DNA of 64,000 nucleotides from contig JAXDDX010000034.1 of NCBI GenBank assembly GCA_034670405.1, forward strand, positions 2,529,501 to 2,593,500, given 5' to 3'. The notes under the pieces are model-generated. The model saw only the letters and a list, made by a program, of their open reading frames with translations, searched no databases and had not been told where the DNA came from. Numbering within the stretch: the stretch's first letter is position 1; the number at the start of each line of letters is the position of its first letter. A program made the translations under genes and the position numbers. Positions 1-13,350 of the stretch are shown here, one piece after another. Source of the DNA: Hoplostethus atlanticus (Eukaryota; Chordata; Actinopteri; Trachichthyiformes; Trachichthyidae).

Positions 1-1082
1 CACACACACGCACGCACACACACACACATCTCTTGTTCGAGCTCATCCAAATGTTGTTGAATGGCTATATATATATCTATATCTCTCAATTGTTCTTTAA
101 TGCTGTTTTCTTTTTCACTCTGCACCTGCTTTAAAAAATGTCCACAATGTTATTGCGAAAACGTACAAGGGTGTTCACTCACACTGTTTATGTGCACTTG
201 CGGTGAATTTCCAAATTGAGTGCCTTAGTTTGTGATAACTGCCCGTGTATGCCCGAGTTGCATACAGGCTTTTTTTGAGAATCCCAGAGATGGCTGACAA
301 TCTCGGCCATCGGTAGTCTCACGAGACGCCATTCCCTTTTGAAAAGAATTTAAAAGTTTATGTGCATGATTATGTGCGCTTAGGCTAACAATCTGTCCTG
401 TCTGTTTTGTTTATATATATTGCTAAATAGAGAAATGGCTATGTGGAAAGGTGAAAATATTTGCTATCTCTAAGAATGTCCCTGGAGTATTTACCTTGAG
501 TTAGAGCCTAGAATACATCATAGCGTACTCAAATAACAGTTCTACAGCTTGAAGGCCAGAGTGCAGGGGCTGACATAAGATACACACATCCTCATATGCG
601 GCAAGAGTAGTGGTCCCTCATGCCAGGGTGAGCCGGTACAGCGAGCGCAGACAGTAAATATGACCTCGGGGGAAACCGGGTCGGCCCTGGGTTCCTGAAA
701 CGCATCTTAGGTAAGACTAAACGCCACGTCCAGCCTCTTCCCAGTCAGTGGTATGTCAAGAGTGTCGGCTGGTGGAGCAGCAGCTAGGGTCAGACCACCA
801 GGGCCAAGGAGGGACATCTGTTCATTGGCAGATGTTCATCGGTGGAAGGCACTAAAAGCTTTATCGCTGCACCTGATCAACCGTTCGCTTAAAGAATACC
901 AGAGAATTCTATGGTTTCTGTATTTGCTGAGGCATGCTATCTGTGTGCTATGTTTTCATGTTTTCACTGTAAGGAATGTCGCTGGGTGCGAGCTGTTATC
1001 AGTGCCAAAGTCTGTACACCGGTGTGACCGCGTCATTCCGTCGATGCTGATGTAAATGCTTTTTTTCATGCTGTACATTTGA

Positions 1083-1098
1083 AATAAAAACGAATAAA
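1083..1098 (+). terminator. Possible poly(A) signal pair of an upstream gene
   Basis: Two AATAAA hexamers (1083-1088 and 1093-1098) are followed by a TGTCTG-rich stretch, as at the end of a 3' UTR. No coding exon precedes them in the window, so the assignment to a transcript is only a guess. Confidence 0.2.
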
Positions 1099-3826
1099 AC
1101 ATGTCTGTCGGGGCTCTGCAGTTCCTTGTTCTTCCACAGGGTGGCGCTGTGTCGCTATACCTGCCCCGCCAAAGACTCGACCCAGTTGATCTCGGTAGTT
1201 GTTTATCTGTCTCCCTCTCTTGTCTCCTGGCATTCCCAGACACAAGTTTTGGGCCACAAATCTAGCACAGTCTTGTTTCTGAGGGACCCCACCTCACCCC
1301 CCCCCCCACCCCAAGTCTCTTTCAAACACACATGTTCACGCAGCATCCCGCAAACAATGACTTATGAATTATTCAGAGGAATCTAAGATGTAATTGTTCT
1401 TTTATTTCCGTGGATAAATTCCCAGTTTTCCCTCATCAGAGCTGTTTTGAGGAGATGATGGGAACTCAAGGGAGTGCAGTGGGAAACAGTGCGGTGAACT
1501 CTAGTCTGTGTGTGTGTGTGTGTGTGCGCGCGCCTTGTTCTTTTATTTAAGGAGCATTACCAAGGGACTTATTAGTTGTGTGAGAACTGTTATTGTTGTA
1601 TCTGCTTCATCTAAGCCACCGTGAGTTGCATTCCCACGTTATTGTTGGTGTGACAAGCTTGCTGCGTTGAATATCTGAATTCCAGATAAAGCGATGCCAC
1701 TGAGCATGACGGAGGAGACAAGGGGCTGTCATCTGGTTCAAACACTGATGTGTATCAACCTAAAAGTGCACTGTTGTGTTTGCGAGACCGGATGACATGT
1801 TAGATCAAGGCACTACAACAGCCCGGAATGTCCATGACTTGAGTTGGACACAGCGATGGATTCAGCAGGATGCTCTTGATAGTCCTTGAAGGCTTGACCG
1901 GGATCTGGCATCCATAGGTTGCCATTATAGGCTGGCATCCCTTCCCTGGCACAGTCCTTTCCAAGCTGTACAAGCATGGCCACGGGGGATTTCAGCAGTC
2001 ACAGACATGCTGCATTGTGGGTATTATTTGCTGCCCGGCCCAAGGGTGCAGGGAGCTGGCTGTATTGTGTTCCAGGCATCAGAGTGAGTGTATGTGTCGG
2101 AGGGATAAGGCTCTGCTCTCTGTTCCAAACAGTCTCCCCCCTTTCTCTCCTTCTTTTTGTCTCTTTCAGCCATTTCTCAGATGAAAACACTGGCTGCCAC
2201 AACGCAAGGCTGAATAAATGGATGAATGGGTGGAAATGTGGACCAAGGAGACAAATCTATCATATTCTGTCAATCCATTTGGAACAAGGGCCCTGCCTCA
2301 AGGATGCATAATACTGACAAAAGGTCAGAGGCCTATTGCCATTTATTTTTTGCTGAATAGCGCAATTGCAGTATGAATTGTGATAAAAGTACACAGCTTT
2401 TCTCCATACAATTTCTTTTGAAAGACGTTCAAGAAACTGCCGGGTGCGTAGTTTGTATAAAAGTAGTTTGTATGAAATGAATAATTTCCTCTGCATAACA
2501 TCAGAATACCTTGCTTAGGAAGCTTGAAACCTCTGTTTGAAACCTCTTTCCCTCTAAATAAAAAAGTGCAGCCTCTTGCGTTTTGGAAATTGCACTAGTA
2601 CTCAATATCGTTCTGATAAATTGAACAGCTGTGTGTGGCCTGTGAACAACAAGCAGATACACTGAGGGTGTTAAACCAAGAGTGGCAATACTTCCTACTG
2701 AGATGGCAAATGATGCTGGAGAAACTATAGTAATCCTATAATAAACTTTAGGAGACTATACAAATATCACATCAAATACTAAGGACTATCATAGTGATAC
2801 CATAAAAATACAATAACAATGCTAAGGTCACTAAGAGCTCACATTGAGTACCACAAACACAGCCCCCATAGGTACATTATGAGATTATTCTTGCACCGGG
2901 CTGTCACTCATTAATAAGAGGCTGTTTTCCCAAGTCTTGTCTGTTACATCCACGATCACGCTCAAGCGCCTTAGTAGATGATTCACACTCCAAACAAACA
3001 ACAGCCCAGAACCAAATCACAGCGCAGGCGACCTACATTTACACACCACTGGAAGGGGAGTGGGACCCCGGGGGGAAACAGGATCACAAGGATGAGCCGC
3101 TGGTAATGCTGCTCCATTGTTCCATTAAGAAGGGAATAGGCCAACACAGCGAATGTTAAAGGAGATAAAGTGAGGGGAAATTTGTTCCACATGGGTTTGG
3201 GGTTCTTTCAACTCGGTGACTCTGAGAGTCAGGGAAAGTTAAGTTGTCTCGCTGAAGGCGTTGTATTATTCCTATGATATTCCTCAAGGGACTTGAGGTG
3301 TGTCTGTATCATATACCTTATTGTACTTTCTGTTCTTTTTATCTCCGACAGTATCACAATAATATTCATCTAGGGACTTAAAATTTTGCTGTGCTATTAC
3401 TATAGTATCTTTCTAAAATTTATTACAGCATTATAGTAGTTTTTTCATGGTCTCAGGTTATCCTTCATATCTTCGTAGAAAAAAACTGTGTAAGAAACAG
3501 CGACCAGACCACAGACCAGAAGGAAGCCCAGGCGTCATAACATCACCTTCCCCCCTGTCGGATGCGTTCAGGCTCCATTGTGCATTTTCAGAGGGCAAAC
3601 GCTAGGCAGAGCTCACGTTCTTTTTTCGCTGCTCAGACATGAAAAGGGAGGGGGAAACACACCATCAGCCCTCTCTCCCTCCCTCACCCTCTCAGTCAAA
3701 GCTCCCGCACTGATATCCCGGCTTCTGATAAGGAATACATATTCAAATATTCGCCGGTATCAGTTTCCTTGGACGCCTGATTTAAAATTCCCTGCCCTTA
3801 GGCACAGCAGGCCCAGCATGTACAAT

Positions 3827-3831
<5 letters not shown>

Positions 3832-3890
<59 letters not shown>
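3832..3890. repeat. (CA)n microsatellite
   Basis: An almost pure CA dinucleotide run of about 59 bp, directly readable. Likely polymorphic. Confidence 0.95.
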
Positions 3891-3893
<3 letters not shown>

Positions 3894-5641
3894 ACCTGTG
3901 TTGTTGGTGTTACTGGAACGGTTCATTGCCACCCCACGTACACACAACAGTCTGGCAAATCCTGCATTTCTGTTTATCTGTGGCGCTCACTCAGTTTGAA
4001 TGAAGCAGTTAGAGGGACGGAGGACAAAGCGGGAGGAAGTGGAGGGGGGGAGAGGTGAAAGAGGGAGGCGGGGAAGAAGGGTAAAACTGAATTGATGGAA
4101 AGAGATGTCAGATGGAGTCAAACGGGGAGCTACAGAGAAAACCTTATTGGGACTCAGCTGACGCGGAGGCTGCGTTGAGTTCCTGAAGAAAGAGAATAGG
4201 TGATGACAGAGGAGGAGAAGGGACCGGTAGGAGAGAGGAGAGGATGCAACACATGTCCTGGTTTTCCACCGCGCTCCAATTAGCATCCAGACGAAGCCCC
4301 TAACACCGGTTGTCAACCGATACGCCAAGTTTACTTTTTCTTTGCTCAAATACAAAAAAAACAACAACCATTAACATCAATCAAAAAAAACATTAGATTG
4401 ACTTCATTAAAATCGCATGAAATGAGGCGATGATCACACCTTTCCGCCTCAAAGTCGATGCATTTCACTCCTCGGTCAGCAGGGCCCGTGTGAGTCAAGC
4501 TGCTCAGAGTGGAAAGTGCAAGAAATGTCTGAAAGCGACGCAAATTGAACCCTTCTTTTAGAGCATATTGACTTGTGCATGGAGTTCACTTAGCTTGGTT
4601 AGGGGTTGCTAGCAGACAAAGTCCGCACCTTCCAAGTAAGGAGGCGGTTTGTGCTTAAAAGATAATTCGGTGTTATTTTCGTGTGATGTTCAGATGGTTC
4701 TTTGGCTTCAGGGTGAAACTGGAATGCGGGGTTTGGTTTTCATGTAGTAGCCAGCAGAAATGTAGCCACTGCTGCAGCTAAATGAATGTGACACTCTGTA
4801 ATTCTTGGTACCAGATCAGTTTAAATCACCTCAAATCGATGCCAACGTGTTTAACGTTAAGTATAAGTATGCTGCAGTTGCACCTGATAGCCTATACTCT
4901 CAGGCAAACGTACCATCTGAGAATCACATGAAAGCAACGTGAATTATTCTTTAAAGATGGCACCAAGCTCATAAAGCGGTTCCTTTGTTACTTTGGTACG
5001 TAGAAATGCCATTACATCAAGTACAGTGTGGAATTTGGCTCTCACTGCAAATATGGAGTTATTATGTTTTTGGTGACTGGTTCCATTTCAATTCTTTTAT
5101 TCGATTGGCATAGATGGATTGATCAATATATGGGAAATTATTTGGGAAATCTAAATGTTTGCTGAGTGATGATAGTTTATCTATTGCTGGCTGCAGTGGG
5201 ACAAAGTCTCCATATTTGCGCTATTGCTTGTACTAGTCATCAGAAAACAGAATCACAACAACCTCAATATCTGCAGCGAGAGACAAATTCTGCACCGTAC
5301 TTGATGTACATCTCTGTGAGCTCCACGTCGTCTGCGAGTAAAAAACAAAACAAAACAACTCTTCCTTGCTTGAAAGGTGCGGGCTCTCCCTCTGTGTCTG
5401 GGTAAAGCAGCCACCTGCCGGCAATTCCTGACCGAGTTAGGGTGCCCCCCCCCCCGAACGCTCTTAAATAATGTAGCAGTGGAGAGTCTTCTCAAGGAAC
5501 ACTTCTGCATAAGTTTCAGTCTTACTGCTAAAATTTGTGTTCTTGCAGTCGAGACTACATTTTCACTCTGTATACATATGAAGTTCATCTTAGCATATTA
5601 GATACCAAGTAGGCCAGGCCCTGATCTAAAGTTACAGGTAG

Positions 5642-5648
5642 ACACACA

Positions 5649-5694
<46 letters not shown>

Positions 5695-5869
5695 ACACAG
5701 ACACTCACAATGAGATGAAAAGCAACAGATAGACACAGAACAACATATTTCTTATCTCGGCCAAATGAGTCACATGTCTTCTGAAGGCATGAGGCTCCAT
5801 ATCGCACAGTAATCTGCTGAAGGAACAATAACACCACTGTGCTGTGGACAGTGAGAGGTGAGAGGCCAC

Positions 5870-5939
<70 letters not shown>

Positions 5940-5942
5940 GTC
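5642..5942. repeat. (CA)n and (CT)n microsatellite pair
   Basis: An interrupted CA run occupies 5642-5709 and a CT run of about 70 bp occupies 5871-5942, separated by 160 bp of unique sequence. Confidence 0.9.
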
Positions 5943-6456
5943 TTCCCCCCTGACCCGCTGACACTTTGGTATCAAGACACACCCTCCATCCACAGGTACT
6001 GTATGCTGCACGCTATGGCAGCGTGGCAATGGCTGCCATCTCAGAGCGAATGCTGAAAGGCCATGTGGGAAAACCTAGCTCAAAAGCGTTCTTATTCCAT
6101 GTGTTTCATACAGACACATCTACGGAGACATTTGCAGTCGCGTGAAAAAAGGAGCATAACAATTTTGCTGATTAATGGGGAGAATCCTGAATTGGGTCTT
6201 TTGTAACGGTCGGCCAAACAAAAGAGCAGACCCCTCCCTTATGACTGTGCATCTGCAAAGAGATACTCCATTCATTCAGACACAGAGAAATACACGCACC
6301 AACTTTGACAGCAATTGGATTTATTGGATCTATTTTCCATCAAGGTCGTGACACAAATGAAAGCCTGCCACAATTATGTCTTCAGCGAGCTCATCCCTTT
6401 CACCCTGGCTCATATAGTGGGCTAGTGGTTGTATGCTCTTTCATGATGGAGACACA

Positions 6457-6492
<36 letters not shown>

Positions 6493-8218
6493 GTTGTACG
6501 TGTCAAGTGGGTTATGTGTGATATGTATGCAATTTGTGACAAGGACCACTCAAAGCAAATGATGGCGTTTGTCTATTATTAGCTTAACAGTGTATGTTTG
6601 ACAGGGTGACTGCACATTTTTCATTTCAAATTCCCATGCCTTCCAGATCTTATTTTCTTGACTTAGTTTGAAGATTTTGGTCTGTGCAATATTTTATTCT
6701 GATGGTGCCTGGACAATATGACTACTGTCTCTTAGCGCATATCGCTGCATGGCCGAGCATCATTCTTCACATAACAAATATCACAATATCTGATATTTGA
6801 GGTTTGCAATATAAACTGCAAATTAAAATGTCATATAAAATAAAAAGGCCTGTCAGATTTGTATTGAGAATCCATTTGTCCATGCTTTCCCTGGACAACC
6901 TGGAAAGGATTGATTTTGTAGAAATAAATTCATTCATTCAGATTTTTCACACTTGTAGGAACCCTGGGTTGTGTGTTGTGTCTGTGTCTGTGTTGAGCTT
7001 GCCATCCCAGAATAATCCTGTCCATTGTGCGCGGGGGGGACAAAAGACAAAATATAATGAGCCGCTAAAATTAGGGCTCTGTCTGTCTGTTCTGTCAACT
7101 CAACAGATGAATGTACAGAGAGAATAAAACGAACATCAGGGGAACAGAGGATGAGAGACTTTATTATGTTATCAGAGAGAAACCCCTCAGGGCAGAGAGA
7201 CATTACTGTATGGGAGCAGTCGCCAGTTTCTTTTTTTCTTTTTCTTTTGGCTTTTTATCGCTTCTTCCACACACACACGCACAGAATATCTGTCTCTGTT
7301 TTATTTCTTTCAGCCTTGCAGGCATGAAGAAAATATACACATTCTCCATTTTGAGTTTTTCATCTGTCTCACCGTGGCATTAATTTACTGTAAAACACAC
7401 ACACACACACACACAGCACACATACACACACAAAGTCACTCTTACAGTGGATTGTTGTCCTCATGGACAAGATCCTTAATGGAAGGCATGCATCACCACT
7501 CTTGGTATTAAGTCTCCATTCCAGCCCTAACCTACTTACCTCTCTCTGCCTTTCTCTCTCTCCTCCATCAATCTCTGTCTTCTCTCGCTGTCATTCCAGC
7601 CTTAACACACTAAATCTACAGAGCGAGGTCTCTCCTCCCTCTCTTTTCTACTTCATGTTGGATGGGGAGGCACTGTAAAGTGGTCACCATGTCAGCATAG
7701 TGGAGGTTGTAAAAGCTACTCATTACCTAGTCTGGGCATTATAATGGCTTCATTACTTCCCAGCAAACATGAGACGTCTGCAGATCATGTCTATATTGGA
7801 CCATATCTGTATGTCTGCACGACCTGGAAATCAGGTTCAGCATCTGGACGTCCGACTACGAACCCTCTTGGACGAAGACATGCAGTTCAACGTTTGCATT
7901 TTTTGGACGTGCAGGATAGGTGCAGGAAATCGACATGTGATTAAGGAAATATTTTTTATTTGTGATTAAACAAATAAATAATATGTATAATGTATTAACA
8001 ACATATTGGTATTATTGGGGAGAGAGAGAGAGAGTGAGAGTGTGTGTTTTATGTGCTAAAGACAAGCTATGAATGATGTACTCGCTATCAACAAATTACT
8101 GAGTTTCTGTATATCTCTGAGTAGGAAATGCTCACTTTATGTCCAAGTAACGCACACAGTCCAGAAGTAATATAGTTGACGTTATAAGACGGTGAAAAGA
8201 CGTCCACAATGACCACAT

Positions 8219-8290
8219 TCCCTGGTGGTCTAATGGTTAGGATTCGGCGCTCTCACCGCCGCGGCCCAGGTTCCATTCTCGGCCAGGGAA
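8219..8290 (+). tRNA. tRNA-Glu(CTC)-like gene, probably a pseudogene
   Basis: A 72-nt sequence aligns end to end with vertebrate tRNA-Glu(CTC). The acceptor stem TCCCTGG/CCAGGGA pairs 7 of 7, the anticodon stem CGGCG/CGCCG is intact, and the loop CTCTCAC carries anticodon CTC. The T arm is damaged: stem CCAGG/CTCGG has an A-C mismatch and a G-T wobble, and the loop reads TTCCATT instead of TTCGATT, which also breaks the internal B box. The D loop has TAATGG for TAGTGG. It could be a recent pseudogene or a SINE-linked head. Confidence 0.6.
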
Positions 8291-8575
8291 CTGACTGTGC
8301 AGCAGGTTGGCCCATCACCGGAGAGTCGTCGGTTCGATCCTAGGCTGTGAGCTGGTGATTGAAAAAATGACTGGTATCACAGCTACGGTGGTTACCAACA
8401 CTGCGAAGTGCCCTTAAGCAAGGAACTTAACCCCAGGTGCTGTTCAATGGCTGCTCTCTGACCTGAAAAATGCATGTGTTTGGGCTGACATGTTGTGTGT
8501 ATATCTAGTCAGGGGTGTGCAGAAATAAAGAATTTCACTGCATGTATATGTATGTGATGAATAAAGTTCATTCAT
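8291..8575 (+). mobile_element. tRNA-derived SINE copy
   Basis: A second B-box-like word (GGTTCGATCC, about 8331) is followed by the CCCTTAAGCAAGGAACTTAACCCC-type body common in fish SINEs (starting near 8410). The tail AAGAATTTCACTGCATGTATA ends in GATGAATAAAGTTCATTC near 8575. It is diverged and its 5' part is damaged. The exact family is not assigned. Confidence 0.65.
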
Positions 8576-8819
8576 GAACCTGTTTCTCTCACATTCAAAC
8601 TCATTTTTAACCTTGTACAGAGGTCCTGAGGACATCAACATTGGACATTCAGAAGACGTCATAAAAAGACGTCATAAAAACTTTCATTCCGGCTCCTCAG
8701 GGGACGTCTTTTCAACGTGCGACAAAGATCTTTGCTCAGTGGATTATAACAGGAACAGGGTTGAAAATGATGTAGATTCATTTTCAATGTCTGTTTTGCT
8801 ACTCTCTATCATCAATTGA

Positions 8820-10490
8820 TATAACACAATAGGGGCTAGAGCTATACCCAGTTCATGACAGCTTTTACATTTCCTGTTCCAAACACCTGGTGTCAGGTAG
8901 GTGTTTAGAGGGTATAACTCTGGAGCACAGGAAGTGACGCAAATTACATTTTCCGGCAGCAGCAACAGCAGTTTGAAATAAACAGAAGAAGAACTGGGTA
9001 GTTAGCATGAGCAGAGATAGCCTCCATGACTGAACAGACAAAGAAAAGAGAAACTCAAACTCTCCATCAACAGAAAATCCAAGGAGAAAGACATCACAGT
9101 ACTGGACACACTGTTTGATTGACAGGTGATCTCTAGGAACACCGACAACGATGAGCGCTGAGCACCAAAGATGTTGCCAAAATAAAGAAGGATTTTTTTT
9201 TTATTATTTAGAAGACAGACAGTTGACACACAGCCTCTTCAAATAACTACCCTATACCCCCTTTACACTAAAAACCACCCAATCTAACCAGTTCTAAACA
9301 TTAAAACCGCAATCTTTATTTCTAAATTCAAAAACATCTCAAGAAAAGGACAAAATAGACACCATTAAAAACATTATTCTACCATATAGTTGCACTTCAG
9401 TTGCTACCATATACTGTAGCTAACAAGCAATACCCACGATTTCATGTTCTAATCCTTTGTGCCACAGCTCAGGGTGAACATTCACACAGAAGCCCAGTTC
9501 AGATGTCAGAAAGAACGATGCACCGACCCACAAATTGTGACTACAGAGGACATCAGGCTACGCCGTCATAAATCTACAGGACCGTCAGACAGGCAGCACC
9601 ATTCATTAACCACCTAATCTAAATGCTACAGGGTTGTGTGTGAGTGCTGGTATGTCACTGGGGTTATCATGTGGTCTCCTCCTATCACAGAGGTTTCATT
9701 GATTTAACACATCCATAAGGATCAGCAGTGATTTCTGGTGCCCTCGCCCCGCCCCTCGCCCCGACTCTCAACACCATGTACAACTAAAAACTGGCTACAT
9801 ATCTCTAATTCCCAACATTACTCAATAATTTTGGAACTTGCTATTGATTTCAACAACAATGGTCTGACACCGCTGGCCTGAAGACGGCCGGCTCAGCAGA
9901 TCAGAAAACCAAACTGTGTCAGTAAACAATCAGGAGCTGAGAACAGTGTATCTCCATGTTGACACTACGTAACTCCTGTCTTAATCATGTTTCCAAATTT
10001 CATAAGTCTTAGTTATTAGATGATATCTACTAGCAACCAACATCAGCTAGCACGCTACAGACAACCTGAAGCTGACAAGCCAACATATCAATATTTTAAA
10101 GAATCAATACACCAACCAATCAATATACCAACCCTGCTGCTACCAAACACTCTGTCAAGTAGCGTGCTGCAAACACAGGCTGACAAGCCGTCATAAGAAC
10201 AGGTCAATACATGCTACTGATAAACAGCCACAAGAACTGTGCTATCAGCAAAAATGTCAGCATCCTACAAACAAACAAGAGCTAACAATCCAGGATTTCT
10301 AACTGCTAAGAAATCAATGCACCAGCACACAGACTTTTAAGAAAAAAGCACCAGCATGCTTCAGTCAAGCAAGTGGTTCAGACCCTAACACTCAGAGTGC
10401 CTACGTTAGGTGCTCATTTTGCATCCTGACAAAATATGTCTAAGGCTAGCCTTGCCTGAACATAAGAGACAGGAAGGGCCCCCCCCCACA
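8820..10490. other. Non-coding stretch, nothing recognised
   Basis: A-rich on the + strand with many stop codons in all frames. No conserved domain, RNA or named repeat was seen; it may be older transposon debris. Confidence 0.4.
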
Positions 10491-10499
10491 CACCTGTGA

Positions 10500-10870
10500 C
10501 TGAGATTTTGGGGAGACCACATCATAGTTTACACCCATAATGAATCAAGGTGGGTTTGCCTCCATGCCACACAACTCCCTCCAGCCAGGCTTCTGCTTCT
10601 CTACACTTTCCCAATTCATCCACTGGCCTTAGCACACCTTGCTGCTTCCTCCTGCCCTGAGCATAACCATAATCCACACATTGAAATTCCTCTGTTAGGC
10701 TAGATAAGATCCCTTTCCCATACAGAGCCACATTGCTAAGACATTTTAATTTCCTAACATACAAGCTAACTAGTCTGTCTAACTTCTCCATATAGGTATC
10801 TTGTATACCATACCGCATAAGCCGAGGCAGCAGACCAAATTGCAGGCACCACAGCTTTATCTTGACCTCA
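10500..10870 (-). mobile_element. LINE reverse-transcriptase C-terminal relic
   Basis: A minus-strand frame reads FGLLPRLMRYG, then KCLSNVALYGKGIL, SSLTEEFQC and REAEAWLEGVV. This is the order seen at the C-terminus of a common fish non-LTR element (PRCLSNVALYGK...SLTEEFKC...). The frame is short with degraded ends, so the copy is dead. Clade not assigned. Confidence 0.5.
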
Positions 10871-10899
10871 CTATGCCATCAGTGCCTGCTATTATTAGC

Positions 10900-11461
10900 T
10901 AGTAGCTAAATGATTGGAAATTGAAACAACTTTCAGTCTTCACACATTCATCTATCACTTTACTACAGCACATGATCAAACAATAAGAATATAAATTTAA
11001 AGAAATCTTTTATGGCTTCAAAATTGAAAAGTGTCTATGGCTTGATTATTGGCACCCTTCTTATACTTTGTCAATGATGATGCTTTCAAACGTTTCTTGT
11101 CACCATCAATAAGCTTCCTGCACCTTTCTGCTGGGTTTCTCCCACTCTTCTCCAGTTCTTAAATGTTTGAAGGATTCCTTTGACCAACTGCACATCTCAG
11201 GTCTCGCCATTGATTCCCAATGGGTTTGAGATCAAGACTCATCGCCGGTCCACTTCAGAACAGTCCAACGTTTTCTCTTGAACATTCCTGGGTGGCTTTA
11301 TGTGTGTTTTGGGTCATTTATTGTTTGATCATGTGCTGTTAAATAAAACAGATGAATGTGTGAAGACCAAAACTTCTTTCTATTTCCAATTATTTCCGAA
11401 GATATTGTACATTATCTGCATAAAATGCAAGGTTGCCAATAATATTGGCCAGAACTGTATA
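10900..11461 (-). mobile_element. Tc1/mariner transposon fossil (C-terminal transposase part)
   Basis: The minus strand encodes MSLDLKPIGNQWRDLRCAVG, matching the Tc1 DDE region SPDLNPIENLWRDL, with the catalytic E position now G. Subterminal inverted repeats of about 75 bp are visible: GTCTTCACACATTCATCT near 10937 and its complement near 11355, then GCACATGATCAAACAATAA near 10969 and its complement near 11318. The right end is ...CCAGAACTGTAT (about 11461); the left outer end is lost. Stops interrupt the frame. Confidence 0.75.
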
Positions 11462-11469
11462 TAAAACTG

Positions 11470-12582
11470 ACATTGACAATTGACAACAATGACATTTCAT
11501 GTCATTTATAGCAACCAATTTCCTTTCTCTGTTGGGTAACTTAACCGGCAAAACAGACACCTGCTATAAATGTCTTGCTTTGGGTTAATGGTCTCATTTC
11601 CGAGCAAAAGAAAATAATGGCAGATGAGTTTTCCATCTAGTGGCCTGTGACAGTTTGATGATACCAGAAATACCTGAAAGAGGAGGAGACGGTTCATCAG
11701 TGAGTCGTGAGAATGAGGGAAAGCGGTGCTATTTGTATGCTATCATCGCTTATACCATGTGACCGCGTATCATGTGTTTGGTTTCACTACTAAAACGATG
11801 ATTGGGGTAATAATCATTTTTGCACCGGTTTAATTACTGTGGATGTTTTACAAAAAGGACTAGTGAAAGAGAGAGGGCGAGTGAGACGCAGAGAGAGGGA
11901 GAGAGAGAGAGATGGCGCGAGAGATTGAATTAGCCAAAGTCATGTTCCTCCATAACTGTTATCCCGCGGCGTTGCTGTTTCAAGTCGTTCCTGCTCCAAA
12001 AGAAATATTGACGCTGCAGTAGAAACACTCATCCTCCATCCTCTGCGATAGAAAAATCGCTGCTCTCTCCCACTGCATTACAAAGGATGGGTTAGAAACT
12101 GGCAGCTTTTGGTGATGATTGCACTGTCTAAGGTGAAGATGCGTCTTCAATCAGACAGTTCCCTGAGCTCAAATTACACCGTTTTGGTACTTTGCCCTGT
12201 CTAAGCATCGGTGGTGCTTGTGTGTCATGTCCAATAAAGAGGCCAGCTTTTGGGAAGGAGGAAGGAGCGCAACAGAGATAAGAAAGATTTGTTGTTCCTT
12301 TCAGAAGGAGGGCAGCAAGAAGAAATGAATACATGAGGGAGGCAGGCAGGCTGATATCTTTATGGCGAGGAAAGTGCAAAAGATGGTCACAGGAGGAGAG
12401 GGAGTGTTGGAGGAGGTGGGGAGAGAAAAGAGGAGTAACAGCAGAGAGAAGGAGCACCGCTGTGGGATGAAAGACCGTCAGACATCTTAAATCACTTGAA
12501 TCTGAAGATAAAAGGGTCTATTCAGACGGTCACAAGAACGCACTGTTGGATCTTTTTTCATCTTGAGTACATACGTAAACAC

Positions 12583-12627
<45 letters not shown>

Positions 12628-13090
12628 CACATACAGACAGAAATCATGTGTTACTGGCGAAACTTAATCACATTGCTGTTTTCATGCTTTCTATCATGGT
12701 CCATCTTAACATCTTGAACAGGAGTGTGTGTGTGTTTGGTTGTGCAGCTGTGGGTACGAACCAGCAGCAACCTTTCACATGTAATACGTGGATTATCCAG
12801 TATGGCCCTTTTGGCATTTAGGCATTATTCTTTTACTAAGTTAAAAAAGTACACGTTTCTGAGCACCAGCACAAAATCAGACACAGACTCACTTGAGAGA
12901 CTGTCTCTCTCTCTCTCTCTCTCTCTCCCCCCCCCCCCCTCTCTATGTAATGCTTGTGAACAATCAGCGTGTTCCTCCCTATTAGCCTATGTGTGTTCGA
13001 CTATCAGTGCATACTTGCTCTTCTGAAAATTGCACAATAAAGAGCTGTGCATAGTCAAAGATCTGTCTGGCTAACACACAAGAACATACA

Positions 13091-13142
<52 letters not shown>

Positions 13143-13311
13143 GGCTGCATTGTGCTGTTGTCAAGTAGGGCTCAGTGGTAATAGTCCATTATCACAAGAG
13201 GGCAACTAGACAGAGAGAGAGAGAGAGAGGGCCTGAGGGTGACTAAACAGACAGACACACACACACACACAAAAAAAAAACATGCAGGCACATGAATACA
13301 TGTGCACGCAA

Positions 13312-13350
<39 letters not shown>

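Larger units (their letters stand above)
1..7700. other. Gene-free stretch with microsatellites
   Basis: No frame in this stretch shows a known domain; the open frames found are short and often made of repeat. It contains (CA)n at 1-28, 3832-3890, 5642-5709 and 6452-6490, (CT)n at 5871-5942, and AT-rich fragments of a dispersed repeat near 2720-2870 and 3270-3450. Nothing else was recognised. Confidence 0.6.
7770..8740. repeat. GACGTC-rich dispersed repeat interrupted by an insertion
   Basis: Blocks at 7770-7930, 8150-8215 and 8640-8720 share repeated GACGTC-containing words (TGGACGTCC, AGACGTCC, AGACGTCATAAAAAGACGTC, GGGACGTCTT). The tRNA-like locus and SINE at 8219-8575 sit between the second and third blocks. 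The family was not identified. Confidence 0.35.

Noticed and set aside
753-1055. 100-residue open frame as a gene
   Set aside because: No recognisable domain, no splice context and atypical composition; length is within chance for this much sequence.
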